From Prevotella sp. (GTDB taxonomy: Bacteria; Bacteroidota; Bacteroidia; Bacteroidales; Bacteroidaceae), in NCBI GenBank assembly GCA_017508965.1, contig JAFWQT010000071.1, positions 1-42,298 on the forward strand: DNA of 42,298 bases, given 5' to 3'. Positions 35,605 to 42,298 of the stretch are shown here, one piece after another; position 1 is the first letter of the stretch; every line of letters begins with the position of its first letter. A program made the position numbers and the translations under genes. The notes under the pieces are model-generated. The model was given only the letters and a program-made list of their open reading frames with translations, ran no database searches and was not told where the DNA came from.

Positions 35605-35636
35605 CAAAAGTAATGCATTTTTGTTTATCTTCCAAA
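35605..35636 (-). promoter_or_regulatory. Distal minus-strand promoter
   Basis: TTTG (complement of 35633-35636), a 20-bp gap, TACTTTTG (complement of 35605-35612). It is about 275 bp upstream of the proximal promoter and points the same way; it would give a leader of nearly 400 nt or a separate small RNA. Confidence 0.6.
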
Positions 35637-35771
35637 TTTTTTCTTAACTTTTTTCTCATTTGTGCCTAATTATTAACTAAATACGGAAAATTTGTTACTT
35701 CAAGGCGTGAGTATATAATAATCGTTTTTCTAACTATGCTTACTATTTGTAGTATTGGAGTCTACGAATTC

Positions 35772-36100
35772 GGTTTCACCGGTTTCACTTTTTCTAAATC
35801 TCAGGAAGCCAATTCGGTATTGGTGAAACCGCGATTTCACTCCGATTTCACCGCCTCTTTACCTTAGTATCATCAGCGAATAAACTTTGTTTGCCTGACA
35901 AACAGACTTTATTTGTCCAGCAAATAGACTTTAATTGCTGAGTGATTAGGGCCTAATCACTCGGCAAAAGCCTATCTTTTGAATTCGGAGATAGAATTTA
36001 GGAGTTAGGAGTTGATATTGGTGAAACCGGAGAGAAACCGCGGTTACACCTGTAATTGCCCTGAAACCAATAGATTATGCCCGATGAAATCGGTGAAATC
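35772..36100. repeat. Cluster of GGTGAAACC-type 9-mers in both orientations
   Basis: GGTTTCACC at 35772 and 35781 (8 of 9), GGTGAAACC at 35822 and 36020, GATTTCAC(C) at 35833 and 35844, GGTTACACC at 36042, and GGTGAAATC at 36092. Spacing is irregular, so this is not a CRISPR array; it may be a set of protein-binding sites. Confidence 0.55.
35937..35965. repeat. 29-bp near-perfect palindrome
   Basis: GCTGAGTGATTAGG, one central G, CCTAATCACTCGGC; the only imperfection is a T:G wobble. The stretch CCTAATCACT recurs at the hairpin near 39213. Confidence 0.6.
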
Positions 36101-36162
36101 GAAAACTTTTATATCGATCACTTTGCTTTATATTGAACACAAAGACACAGGGGAATTCAAAT

Positions 36163-36198
36163 AAAATCCTCCAAAGCCACTTCGCTTTGGAGGATTTT
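36163..36198 (-). terminator. Terminator of asnS
   Basis: AAAATCCTCCAAAGC (36163-36177) pairs perfectly with its complement at 36184-36198 over 6 nt. The A/T ends supply a T-tract on the minus strand, 14 bp after the asnS stop. Confidence 0.85.
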
Positions 36199-36211
36199 TA
36201 TGAAAATGAGA

Positions 36212-37660
36212 TTAGAATTCAGCGTTCTTCGGTGTACGTGGGAAGGGAATGACGTCGCGAATGTTCTGCATTCCCGTGACAAAGAGGATGAGACGCTCAA
36301 AACCAAGACCGAAGCCAGCGTGTGGACATGAACCATACTTGCGGGTATCAAGATACCACCAAAGTTTGTCGGTCTCCATCTGACGACTCTCAATCTCCGC
36401 CATCAATTTCTCATAACTCTCTTCGCGGACACTGCCGCCAATGATCTCACCAATCTGCGGGAAAAGGACATCGGTACCCTGCATGGTGGGACCAGGAGCC
36501 ACACAGCCCTGATAACCAACCGAGCCTTCGCCCTGGGCCTCGTTCTGTTTCATATAGAAAGCCTTGATGCTGGCAGGATAGTCGGTCATGATGACCGGCT
36601 TCTTGAAATGTTCCTCTACCAGATAGCGCTCGTGCTCGGAAGCCAGGTCATCGCCCCAATTGCATGGGAACTCAAACTTCTTACCATTCTTGATGGCTTC
36701 CTGCAGGATCTCAATACCTTTTGTATAAGGCAGACGAACGAAGGTTTCCTTGAGTACGCCTTCCAGACGAGGAATCAGGTCGTGCTGCGGTGTGATGAAC
36801 TTGTTGTTGTTGATGAACTCAAGGTCTTCCTTGCAGTTCTCTAATGCCCAACGAACGCAATACTTGATGAAATCTTCCTCCAGGTCCATCAGTTCCTCCT
36901 GATTGAGGAAGGCCACTTCAGGCTCTACCATCCAGAACTCTGCCAGATGGCGCGGTGTATTGGAGTTCTCTGCACGGAAAGTGGGTCCAAAGGTGTAGAT
37001 GGCACCCAATGCCGTTGCACCCAGTTCGCCTTCCAACTGTCCGGAAACCGTAAGCGAGGTCTGCTGACCGAAGAAATCATCGTCGTAGATGATTTTCCCG
37101 TCATCGTCCTTTTTCAGGTCGTAGAGATTCTTGGTGGTCACCTGGAACATATTGCCTGCTCCCTCACAGTCGCTGGCTGTAATCAGCGGCGTATGGAAAT
37201 AGAAGAAACCATGCTCATGGAAATAGGTGTGGATAGCCATGGCCATGTTGTGGCGGATGCGCATGATAGCACCAAACACATTGGTACGCAGGCGCAGATG
37301 AGCATGCTGGCGCATATACTCAAAACTCTGACCTTTCTTCTGCATCGGATAGTCAGCACCGCAAGTGCCATAAATCTCAATGCTTTCGCACTGGATTTCG
37401 CTGGACTGACCCTGAGCTGGACTTTCTACCAAAGTGCCGACCACACAGATGCATGAGCCTGTAGTAATGAGTTTGAGTTTTTCCTCTCCAATAGCAGCGG
37501 GATCTACGACCACCTGCACGCTCGTGATGGTTGAGCCATCGTTGAGGGCAATAAAGTCGACGGCCTTGGAGCTGCGATGCGTACGCACCCAGCCCTTCAC
37601 GCAGACTTTCTTGCCGTATTCGGTGTCACGAAGGACACCAATGACTTTTGTTCTTTTCAT
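36212..37660 (-). CDS. asnS: Asparaginyl-tRNA synthetase
   Basis: Class IIb synthetase charging tRNA-Asn. 482 aa from the ATG at 37658-37660 ([12 protein letters not shown]); an upstream in-frame ATG would add 7 residues and is not favoured. The N-terminal OB-fold anticodon-binding domain includes '[19 protein letters not shown]'. The catalytic core has '[25 protein letters not shown]' region (motif 2) and '[27 protein letters not shown]' region (motif 3). It ends 'TPKNAEF', as usual for bacterial AsnRS. It follows the rluB-like gene by 75 bp, with a hairpin between, and has its own terminator. Confidence 0.95.
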   Translation of the reverse strand: MKRTKVIGVLRDTEYGKKVCVKGWVRTHRSSKAVDFIALNDGSTITSVQVVVDPAAIGEEKLKLITTGSCICVVGTLVESPAQGQSSEIQCESIEIYGTCGADYPMQKKGQSFEYMRQHAHLRLRTNVFGAIMRIRHNMAMAIHTYFHEHGFFYFHTPLITASDCEGAGNMFQVTTKNLYDLKKDDDGKIIYDDDFFGQQTSLTVSGQLEGELGATALGAIYTFGPTFRAENSNTPRHLAEFWMVEPEVAFLNQEELMDLEEDFIKYCVRWALENCKEDLEFINNNKFITPQHDLIPRLEGVLKETFVRLPYTKGIEILQEAIKNGKKFEFPCNWGDDLASEHERYLVEEHFKKPVIMTDYPASIKAFYMKQNEAQGEGSVGYQGCVAPGPTMQGTDVLFPQIGEIIGGSVREESYEKLMAEIESRQMETDKLWWYLDTRKYGSCPHAGFGLGFERLILFVTGMQNIRDVIPFPRTPKNAEF

Positions 37661-37680
37661 TTTTATATTCTTAATAATCA

Positions 37681-37726
37681 AGGAATTTCTAGAATTCCTA
37701 GTTTCTCAAGGAATTCCAGAAATCCT
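37681..37726. repeat. Hairpin between the rluB-like gene and asnS
   Basis: An 18-nt arm (37681-37698) pairs with 37710-37726 with one mismatch and one bulge around an 11-nt loop. It may terminate the upstream gene or act in the asnS leader. No strong T-tract follows. Confidence 0.5.
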
Positions 37727-37735
37727 AATAGAGAT

Positions 37736-39166
37736 TTATTCAAATGCGCCCATGCGGAGCATCTCCACTTCCTTTTCGGTGAGGAAACGCCAGTCGCCAC
37801 GACGAAGATTCTTCTTGGTGAGTCCGGCGAACTGAACACGGTCGAGCTTCACCACACGATAGCCAAGGTTCTCGAAGATACGGCGCACGATGCGGTTCTT
37901 GCCAGAGTGAATCTCGATGCCCACCTGACTCTTGTCGGTATCACTTGCATATTCGATAGCGTCGGCATGCACCTCACCGTCCTCCAGTTCGATACCTTCA
38001 GCAATCTGCTGCATATCGGCTGCAGAAACGCTCTTGTCGAGATATACATGATATACCTTCTTCTTCAGGAACTTGGGGTGAGTGAGTTTGGAAGCCAAGT
38101 CGCCATCGTTGGTCAGCAAGAGAACACCCGTGGTGTTACGGTCGAGACGCCCTACAGGATAGATGCGCTCGGGACATACGTTCTTGACGAGGTCCATAAC
38201 AGTCTTGCGCTGCTGCGGATCGTCGCTGGTAGTCACATAGTCCTTGGGCTTATTGAGGAGCACATAGACTTTCTTTTCCAGTGTGACGGGCTGATCATGG
38301 AACTTAATCTCATCGGTACGCATCACTTTTGTGCCAAGCTCGGTTACAACCACGCCATTCACTGACACCACACCTGCCTGGATGAACTCATCGGCCTCAC
38401 GACGGCTGCAAACGCCAGCATTGGCAAGGAACTTGTTGAGACGTACGGGCTCGTTGGGATCGAAGTTTTCCTCCTTGTACTCTATGCGTTTCTTCAAAGA
38501 ATATTTAGCATTGGGATTATAGCCGCCACGCTTGTTGTAACCACCACGCTGCTGACCATAACCGCCGCGCTGCTGACCGTAGCCACCGCGCTGCTGACCA
38601 TAACCGCCACGCTGCTGGCCATAGCCGCCACGCTGCTGATAGCCCTGCTGACCATAACCCTGCTGACGGGGCTGATAGCCACCCTCTTCATTGCTATTGT
38701 AACGGGGACGATAGCCGCCCTGCTGCTGGCGAGGCTGATAACCGCCCTCTTCGTTGCTATTGTAACGGGGACGATAGCCACCCTGCTGCTGACGAGGCTG
38801 ATAACCACCCTCTTCATTGCTATTATAACGGGGACGATAGCCACCCTGCTGCTGACGAGGCTGATAACCACCACGCTGCTGGCCATATCCCTCACGATTA
38901 TTGTAACCACCGCGAGGCTGATAACTGCCACGCTGCTGAGGAGCATCCGACTGCAGGTTTGCGCCGAAGCCCTCGGGACGGAATCCGCCCTCGCTGTCAC
39001 TGTTGTTAGGTCTTGGAGAGTATGCACGCTGTGCATGAATACGCGGACGTGGAGAGCGTCCCTGTGGTCGATAATTGGAATAAGAAGGGCGATAACCTTC
39101 ACGGCCACCTTCATTGTCCTGCTCTGCAGAAATTCCTTCGTTCTTGTTTTCTAAATCTTCTGACAT
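37736..39166 (-). CDS. RluB/RsuA-type pseudouridine synthase with long RGG-like N-terminal tail
   Basis: 476 aa. Residues 1-235 are a low-complexity region rich in Gly, Gln, Arg, Tyr and Asn, with three tandem 21-residue units at 99-161 and four GGYGQQR units at 180-207. The folded part begins with an S4 RNA-binding domain (about 241-288: 'RLNKFLANAGVCSRREADEFI') and continues with the pseudouridine synthase domain, catalytic Asp342 in 'VGRLDRNTTGVLLLTNDGDLA' and 'YHVYLDKSV', ending 'GDWRFLTEKEVEMLRMG'. It most likely modifies 23S rRNA (RluB-like). The tail should be disordered and may bind RNA or condense; such extensions occur on this enzyme in Bacteroidetes. The purB stop is 113 bp upstream. 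Confidence 0.9.
   Translation of the reverse strand: MSEDLENKNEGISAEQDNEGGREGYRPSYSNYRPQGRSPRPRIHAQRAYSPRPNNSDSEGGFRPEGFGANLQSDAPQQRGSYQPRGGYNNREGYGQQRGGYQPRQQQGGYRPRYNSNEEGGYQPRQQQGGYRPRYNSNEEGGYQPRQQQGGYRPRYNSNEEGGYQPRQQGYGQQGYQQRGGYGQQRGGYGQQRGGYGQQRGGYGQQRGGYNKRGGYNPNAKYSLKKRIEYKEENFDPNEPVRLNKFLANAGVCSRREADEFIQAGVVSVNGVVVTELGTKVMRTDEIKFHDQPVTLEKKVYVLLNKPKDYVTTSDDPQQRKTVMDLVKNVCPERIYPVGRLDRNTTGVLLLTNDGDLASKLTHPKFLKKKVYHVYLDKSVSAADMQQIAEGIELEDGEVHADAIEYASDTDKSQVGIEIHSGKNRIVRRIFENLGYRVVKLDRVQFAGLTKKNLRRGDWRFLTEKEVEMLRMGAFE
38546..38629 (-). repeat. Four in-frame 21-bp tandem repeats in the rluB-like gene
   Basis: Encode GGYGQQR four times. Copies are nearly identical in DNA, so slippage or recombination is likely to vary the number among strains while keeping the frame. 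Confidence 0.75.
38684..38872 (-). repeat. Three in-frame 63-bp tandem repeats in the rluB-like gene
   Basis: Each unit encodes 21 residues with QPRQQQGGYRPRYNSNEE as its core. The DNA copies differ at only a few third positions. Unit length is a multiple of 3, so changes in copy number keep the frame. Confidence 0.8.
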
Positions 39167-39211
39167 TTTTTTAACTTTTAAATTAATATTAAGGTTGATA
39201 ACTATAATGAC

Positions 39212-39227
39212 GCCTAATCACTTAGGC
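39212..39227. repeat. Hairpin between purB and the rluB-like gene
   Basis: GCCTAA (39212-39217), loop TCAC, TTAGGC (39222-39227), followed by five T on the plus strand. The T-tract faces away from the direction of both flanking genes, so it is not an obvious terminator for them. Confidence 0.45.
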
Positions 39228-39279
39228 TTTTTCTCGTTACGATTGCAAAACACCTGACGGCATGAGCAGCAAAAGGTGC

Positions 39280-40644
39280 TTACAAACCTGTATAGTTGGC
39301 GGGCGTAATGGCCATCAGTTCGGCCTTTACGGCATCGCTGACCTCCAACTGCTGAATAAACTCATGAATGGTTTCCTCGGTCATGTGCTTATTAGTGCGT
39401 GTAAGTGCCTTGAGGGCCTCATAGGGATGCGGATAGGCTTCTCGGCGCAGGATGGTCTGGATGGCCTCTGCCACGACAGCCCACGTATTGTCGAGGTCTT
39501 CCTGCAACTTCTCGGGATTGAGTATCAGTTTGCGTAAACCTTTCAATGTGCTCTGAATGGCGATGACGCTATGGCCGAGAGGCACACCGATGTTACGCAG
39601 CACCGTAGAGTCGGTCAAGTCGCGCTGTAAACGGCTTATTGGCAATTTCTGTGCCAGGAACTGAAGAATGGCATTAGCTATGCCAAGATTTCCCTCAGAG
39701 TTCTCATAGTCAATAGGATTGACCTTATGTGGCATTGCACTGGAGCCAACTTCGCCGGCCTTGATTTTCTGCTTGAAATACTCCATAGAGATGTACATCC
39801 AGAAATCGCGGTCGAGGTCGATAATAATTGTATTAATGCGACGGATTGCATCGAACACACTACCCATCTGGTCGTAGTTGGAAATCTGGGTGGTGTACTG
39901 CTCGCGCTGAAGTCCCAGTTTCTCGCTGACAAAGCGATTGCCGAAATCTCGCCAATCATAGTCGGGATAAGCCACATGGTGGGCATTGAAGTTTCCCGTT
40001 GCACCACCGAACTTGGCCGTCATGGGCACTTGCTTCAAAGAATCCAGCTGCTGCTGCAAACGATAGACAAAAACCATGATTTCCTTTCCCAACCGGGTAG
40101 GTGAGGCTGGCTGTCCGTGCGTCTTGGCCAGCATAGGCACATCCTTCCACTCTTCGGCATAGTCAGCCAACTGCTGGATAAGCTCCTCCACCTGAGGAAT
40201 AAACACGTCGGTCAGTGCTTCCTTAATAGAAAGAGGCACACTGGTGTTATTGATATCCTGGGAGGTCAGTCCGAAATGGATGAATTCCTGATACTGGGTG
40301 ATGGTGGTGCCGGACGAATCCTTATCAATGGCTGCAAACTGCTCCTTGATAAAGTACTCAACTGCCTTAACGTCGTGATTGGTTGTCTTTTCGATTTCCT
40401 TTACGCGACGGGCATCATCTTCGCTGAAATTGCGGTAGATATCGCGCAACTTGTCGAACAGCCCCTTGTCGAAAGACGAGAGCTGCGGCAGCGGCAATTC
40501 ACAAAGCGATATAAAATACTCTATCTCCACGCGTACACGATAGCGGATGAGCGCATACTCTGAAAAATAGTCGGCCAACTTCTCAGTTTTACCTCTATAA
40601 CGGCCATCTACAGGAGAAATGGCAGTCAGTATATCCAGTTTCAT
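39280..40644 (-). CDS. purB: Adenylosuccinate lyase
   Basis: Cleaves SAICAR to AICAR and adenylosuccinate to AMP in purine synthesis. 454 aa, beginning 'MKLDILTAISPVDGRYRGKTEKLADYF' (the usual start of the proteobacterial/Bacteroidetes PurB class). The superfamily signature 'GSSAMPHKVNPIDYENSEGN' supplies the flexible active-site loop Ser. 'TSQDINNTS' (substrate contact) and 'KTHGQPASPTRLGKE' with the catalytic His are also present. The length is normal. A -7 element (TACTTTTG, complement of 40700-40707) lies about 55 bp upstream. Confidence 0.95.
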   Translation of the reverse strand: MKLDILTAISPVDGRYRGKTEKLADYFSEYALIRYRVRVEIEYFISLCELPLPQLSSFDKGLFDKLRDIYRNFSEDDARRVKEIEKTTNHDVKAVEYFIKEQFAAIDKDSSGTTITQYQEFIHFGLTSQDINNTSVPLSIKEALTDVFIPQVEELIQQLADYAEEWKDVPMLAKTHGQPASPTRLGKEIMVFVYRLQQQLDSLKQVPMTAKFGGATGNFNAHHVAYPDYDWRDFGNRFVSEKLGLQREQYTTQISNYDQMGSVFDAIRRINTIIIDLDRDFWMYISMEYFKQKIKAGEVGSSAMPHKVNPIDYENSEGNLGIANAILQFLAQKLPISRLQRDLTDSTVLRNIGVPLGHSVIAIQSTLKGLRKLILNPEKLQEDLDNTWAVVAEAIQTILRREAYPHPYEALKALTRTNKHMTEETIHEFIQQLEVSDAVKAELMAITPANYTGL

Positions 40645-40699
40645 TTCTTTTATCTAATAATACGTATTACTTGTATCTACTAAAAACTCTAATCTTCGG

Positions 40700-40707
40700 C
40701 AAAAGTA
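40700..40707 (-). promoter_or_regulatory. -7 element upstream of purB
   Basis: TACTTTTG on the minus strand matches TAnnTTTG; no clear -33 TTTG is found at 19-20 bp. It is 56 bp before the purB ATG. Confidence 0.5.
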
Positions 40708-40750
40708 CAAATAAAAATTGACACTTCATAAATATTTCCCTTAATAAAAT

Positions 40751-40783
40751 AAAAATCCCCACAACTCATATGAGGAGCGGGGA
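40751..40783 (-). terminator. Terminator of tRNA-Val
   Basis: TCCCC/GGGGA outer stem (40756-40760 and 40779-40783) with an inner CTCATATGAG palindrome (40765-40774). On the minus strand it is followed by TTTTTATTTTATT. It lies 11 bp after the tRNA. Confidence 0.75.
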
Positions 40784-40794
40784 AGATTTAAATG

Positions 40795-40869
40795 TGGGCG
40801 TTGACGGATTCGAACCGCCGACCCTCTGCTTGTAAGGCAGATGCTCTAAACCAGCTGAGCTAAACGCCC
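40795..40869 (-). tRNA. tRNA-Val (anticodon UAC)
   Basis: 75-nt tRNA. The acceptor stem GGGCGTT (complement of 40863-40869) pairs with AACGCCC (complement of 40796-40802) with discriminator A. D arm has TAGCTCAGCTGGTTTAGAGC; the anticodon loop CTTACAA gives TAC (complement of 40832-40834); T arm GGTTCGAATCC. CCA is not encoded. Confidence 0.95.
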
Positions 40870-40888
40870 GTCTTTTTGAAAAGCGATG

Positions 40889-40920
40889 CAAAGGTACGGA
40901 GTTTTTTTGTAACGACCAAA
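40889..40920 (-). promoter_or_regulatory. Promoter of tRNA-Val
   Basis: On the minus strand TTTG (complement of 40917-40920), a 20-bp gap, TACCTTTG (complement of 40889-40896), 19 bp before the tRNA start. Confidence 0.8.
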
Positions 40921-41020
40921 CTTTTGCATCACTTTTTTCAAAAATCGGGTTTTATTCGATTGCCGAAGGGGTTAACTCCGGCTTATTCCCTCCCCTATCT
41001 GGGGGAAGGGATGCCATTAA

Positions 41021-41446
41021 CTACAATTTATAGAGGTCGTTTGCAGCAATTAGATCGACCTTCTTTGCCTCTAGAATCTTGTCACAGCTGTCCAAATCAG
41101 TAGGACGAATCACCACATGAGCAATATCACCGGCAGCAAACGAATAGAGATACTCGATGAACACGCCTTGAGAAGAAAGATAATCGAGGACTACAGCCAG
41201 AGAACCGCTGGTATTTGGACAGTTAAGCGCAATGACATCGGTCATTTTCACAGCAAAGCCAGCTTCCTTCAAGACCTGATATGCCCTCTCTGGTTCCGAG
41301 ACAATGCAACGCAGTATACCGAAATCGCTATTGTCTGCAATGCTCATAGCCGAGAGATTGATGTTGGCCTTACCCAAAGCTTCGGTAACCTCAGTGAGAC
41401 GGCCACTCTTATTCTCCAAGAACACGGATAATTGTTTTGCTTTCAT
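41021..41446 (-). CDS. Tandem ACT-domain amino-acid-binding protein
   Basis: 141 aa made of two ACT domains: 'MKAKQLSVFLENKSGRLTEVTEALGKANINLSAM' region in the first and 'VIALNCPNTSGSLAVVLDYLSSQGVFIEYLYSF' region in the second. Each shows the ACT pattern of strand, loop with Gly, helix, strand. There is no catalytic domain, so it is a stand-alone sensor. It starts 32 bp after the phenylacetate-CoA ligase gene and is probably cotranscribed with it. In Bacteroidetes this pair often lies near indolepyruvate oxidoreductase genes, suggesting a role in aromatic amino acid metabolism; the partner genes would lie outside the window. Confidence 0.85.
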   Translation of the reverse strand: MKAKQLSVFLENKSGRLTEVTEALGKANINLSAMSIADNSDFGILRCIVSEPERAYQVLKEAGFAVKMTDVIALNCPNTSGSLAVVLDYLSSQGVFIEYLYSFAAGDIAHVVIRPTDLDSCDKILEAKKVDLIAANDLYKL

Positions 41447-41478
41447 AATCTTATTGGTTTATGGTTTACAATGATATT

Positions 41479-42298
41479 TCAAAACTTACGGTTATCGAAT
41501 ACTCGCTTTGCCTTACCGGTGCTGCGTTCAATACTCTTAGGCTCTACCAGTCTCACCTTAAAGCCTAATCCGATGACGCTTCTCAGTTCGGCCTCCAGTT
41601 TCTTCTGCAATCCGACAAGCACAGACATTTCATCGCTATAGAACTCTTCCTTCACCTCAACCTTCAGTTCTGAGGTGTCAGTGTTGTTCACACGGTCTAC
41701 TATCAGCATGAAATGAGGCTCAAACTCAGGCAGAGAAAGGATGACAGCTTCAATCTGAGAGGGGAACACATTGACGCCACGGATAATGAGCATGTCATCA
41801 CAACGACCAAGAATACGGTCCATTCTGACGAGCGTACGTCCACAAGAGCATTTCTCGTAATGAAGAGCCGTAAGATCGTGTGTGCGATAGCGAAGCAGCG
41901 GCATGCCTTCTTTGGTAAGATGAGTGAAAGTAAGCTCACCCAACGTGCCCTCCGGTAGCGGTTCACCTGTATTAGGATCGAGTATTTCGGGATAGAAATA
42001 GTCCTCGTTAAGGTGAGTACCGCACTGGCATTCACACTCATATCCAACACCAGGACCTGCAATTTCACTAAGACCGTATATGTCGTATGCCTTGATGCCA
42101 AGTGACTCCTCAAGTTTTCCGCGCATCTCTTCGGTCCAAGGCTCAGCGCCAAAAGCGCCTACCCTCAGTTTGAAATCCTCGCGGGGATATTCCGACTCAC
42201 GCATGGCTTCTCCCAAAAACATGGCATAGGATGGCGTACAGCAAAGCACACTTGAGCCGAAATCATGCATCAATGTTATCTGTTTCTGCGTGTTACCA
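41479..42298 (-). CDS. paaK: Phenylacetate-CoA ligase, C-terminal part (gene runs off the window)
   Basis: AMP-forming ligase that activates phenylacetate or a related aryl acid to its CoA thioester. About 273 codons are visible; the frame stays open past the right edge, where 'GNTQKQITLMHDFGSSVLCCTPSYAM' can be read. Visible motifs are 'GAEPWTEEMR', 'AYDIYGLSEIAGPGVGYEC' (adenylation motif), 'GELTFTHLTKEGMPLLRYRTHDLT' and the C-terminal domain lysine motif in 'RSTGKAKRVFDNR'. The Cys pair 'CSCGRT' is usual in this family. The start lies outside. Substrate preference (phenylacetate versus indole- or hydroxyphenylacetate) cannot be told. Confidence 0.9.
   Translation of the reverse strand, partial: GNTQKQITLMHDFGSSVLCCTPSYAMFLGEAMRESEYPREDFKLRVGAFGAEPWTEEMRGKLEESLGIKAYDIYGLSEIAGPGVGYECECQCGTHLNEDYFYPEILDPNTGEPLPEGTLGELTFTHLTKEGMPLLRYRTHDLTALHYEKCSCGRTLVRMDRILGRCDDMLIIRGVNVFPSQIEAVILSLPEFEPHFMLIVDRVNNTDTSELKVEVKEEFYSDEMSVLVGLQKKLEAELRSVIGLGFKVRLVEPKSIERSTGKAKRVFDNRKF

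Larger units (their letters stand above)
35226..36211. other. Long repeat-rich intergenic region
   Basis: 986 bp with no gene that I can support. It contains two minus-strand promoters (35328-35359, 35605-35636), an alternating Pu/Py tract (35492-35508), a cluster of GGTGAAACC-like motifs (35772-36100), a long palindrome (35937-35965) and the asnS terminator (36163-36198). Confidence 0.7.

Noticed and set aside
35772-36100. Possible CRISPR-like array of GGTGAAACC repeats
   Set aside because: Motifs are 9 bp, in both orientations and unevenly spaced; no cas genes are present.
38546-38872. Tandem repeats that could be mistaken for a CRISPR array
   Set aside because: The units are contiguous without unique spacers, are multiples of 3 and encode an in-frame protein repeat.

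Overview
The window looks like a chromosomal segment of a Bacteroidales bacterium, most likely Prevotellaceae (Prevotella/Segatella type). This rests on promoters of the Bacteroidetes pattern (TTTG, 19-20 bp, TAnnTTTG) in front of many genes, almost no Shine-Dalgarno sequences, many lipoproteins, a multi-gene fimbrillin locus, the DUF3575/DUF1573 families, and a secreted protein ending in the tail 'YDLTGRRV...PGVYIVNGKK' common in this group. Species assignment is inference. No phage, transposase, plasmid or CRISPR sequence was seen.

Layout. 1-794: 5' part of glyS on the minus strand. 795-1489: a long spacer with palindromes. 1490-7101: plus-strand operon of topoisomerase IV subunit A (parC), an outer-membrane DUF3316-like protein, an S41 protease lipoprotein and an orphan FecE-type ATPase. 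7145-7226: tRNA-Leu(UAG). 7274-12522: fimbrial locus (DUF3575, a DUF5119/Mfa2-like lipoprotein, four fimbrillin lipoproteins). 12542-12602: a perfect 25-bp inverted repeat between convergent operons. 12610-20385: a seven-gene minus-strand operon that reads voltage-gated K+ channel, CHASE2 membrane sensor, periplasmic Sel1-caspase, FecR/DUF4384-like protein, unknown exported protein, NTF2-like exported protein, PEGA/TPR/barrel protein. 20680-21699: asd (minus), divergent from a CPA2 antiporter, a LolD-like ATPase and a DUF1573 lipoprotein (21819-25278). 25413-35225: minus-strand surface-protein block (OmpA-like protein, a 1057-aa secreted protein, a small lipoprotein, a 1611-aa collagen-repeat lipoprotein). 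35226-36211: a repeat-rich spacer. 36212-40644: asnS, an RluB-type pseudouridine synthase with a long Arg/Gly/Gln/Tyr-rich tail, and purB. 40795-40869: tRNA-Val(UAC). 41021-42298: an ACT-domain protein and the C-terminal part of phenylacetate-CoA ligase.

How parts fit together. The most interesting unit is the K+ channel-CHASE2-caspase operon. Its overlapping genes place an ion channel, an extracytoplasmic sensor with no cytoplasmic output domain, and a caspase-fold protease with an intact His/Cys dyad under one promoter, followed by exported accessory proteins. It reads as an envelope-sensing, proteolysis-based system that I cannot match to a named pathway. The fimbrial locus and the 25-35 kb block are the surface-exposed, more variable parts. 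The remainder is housekeeping: translation, DNA topology, amino acid and purine synthesis.
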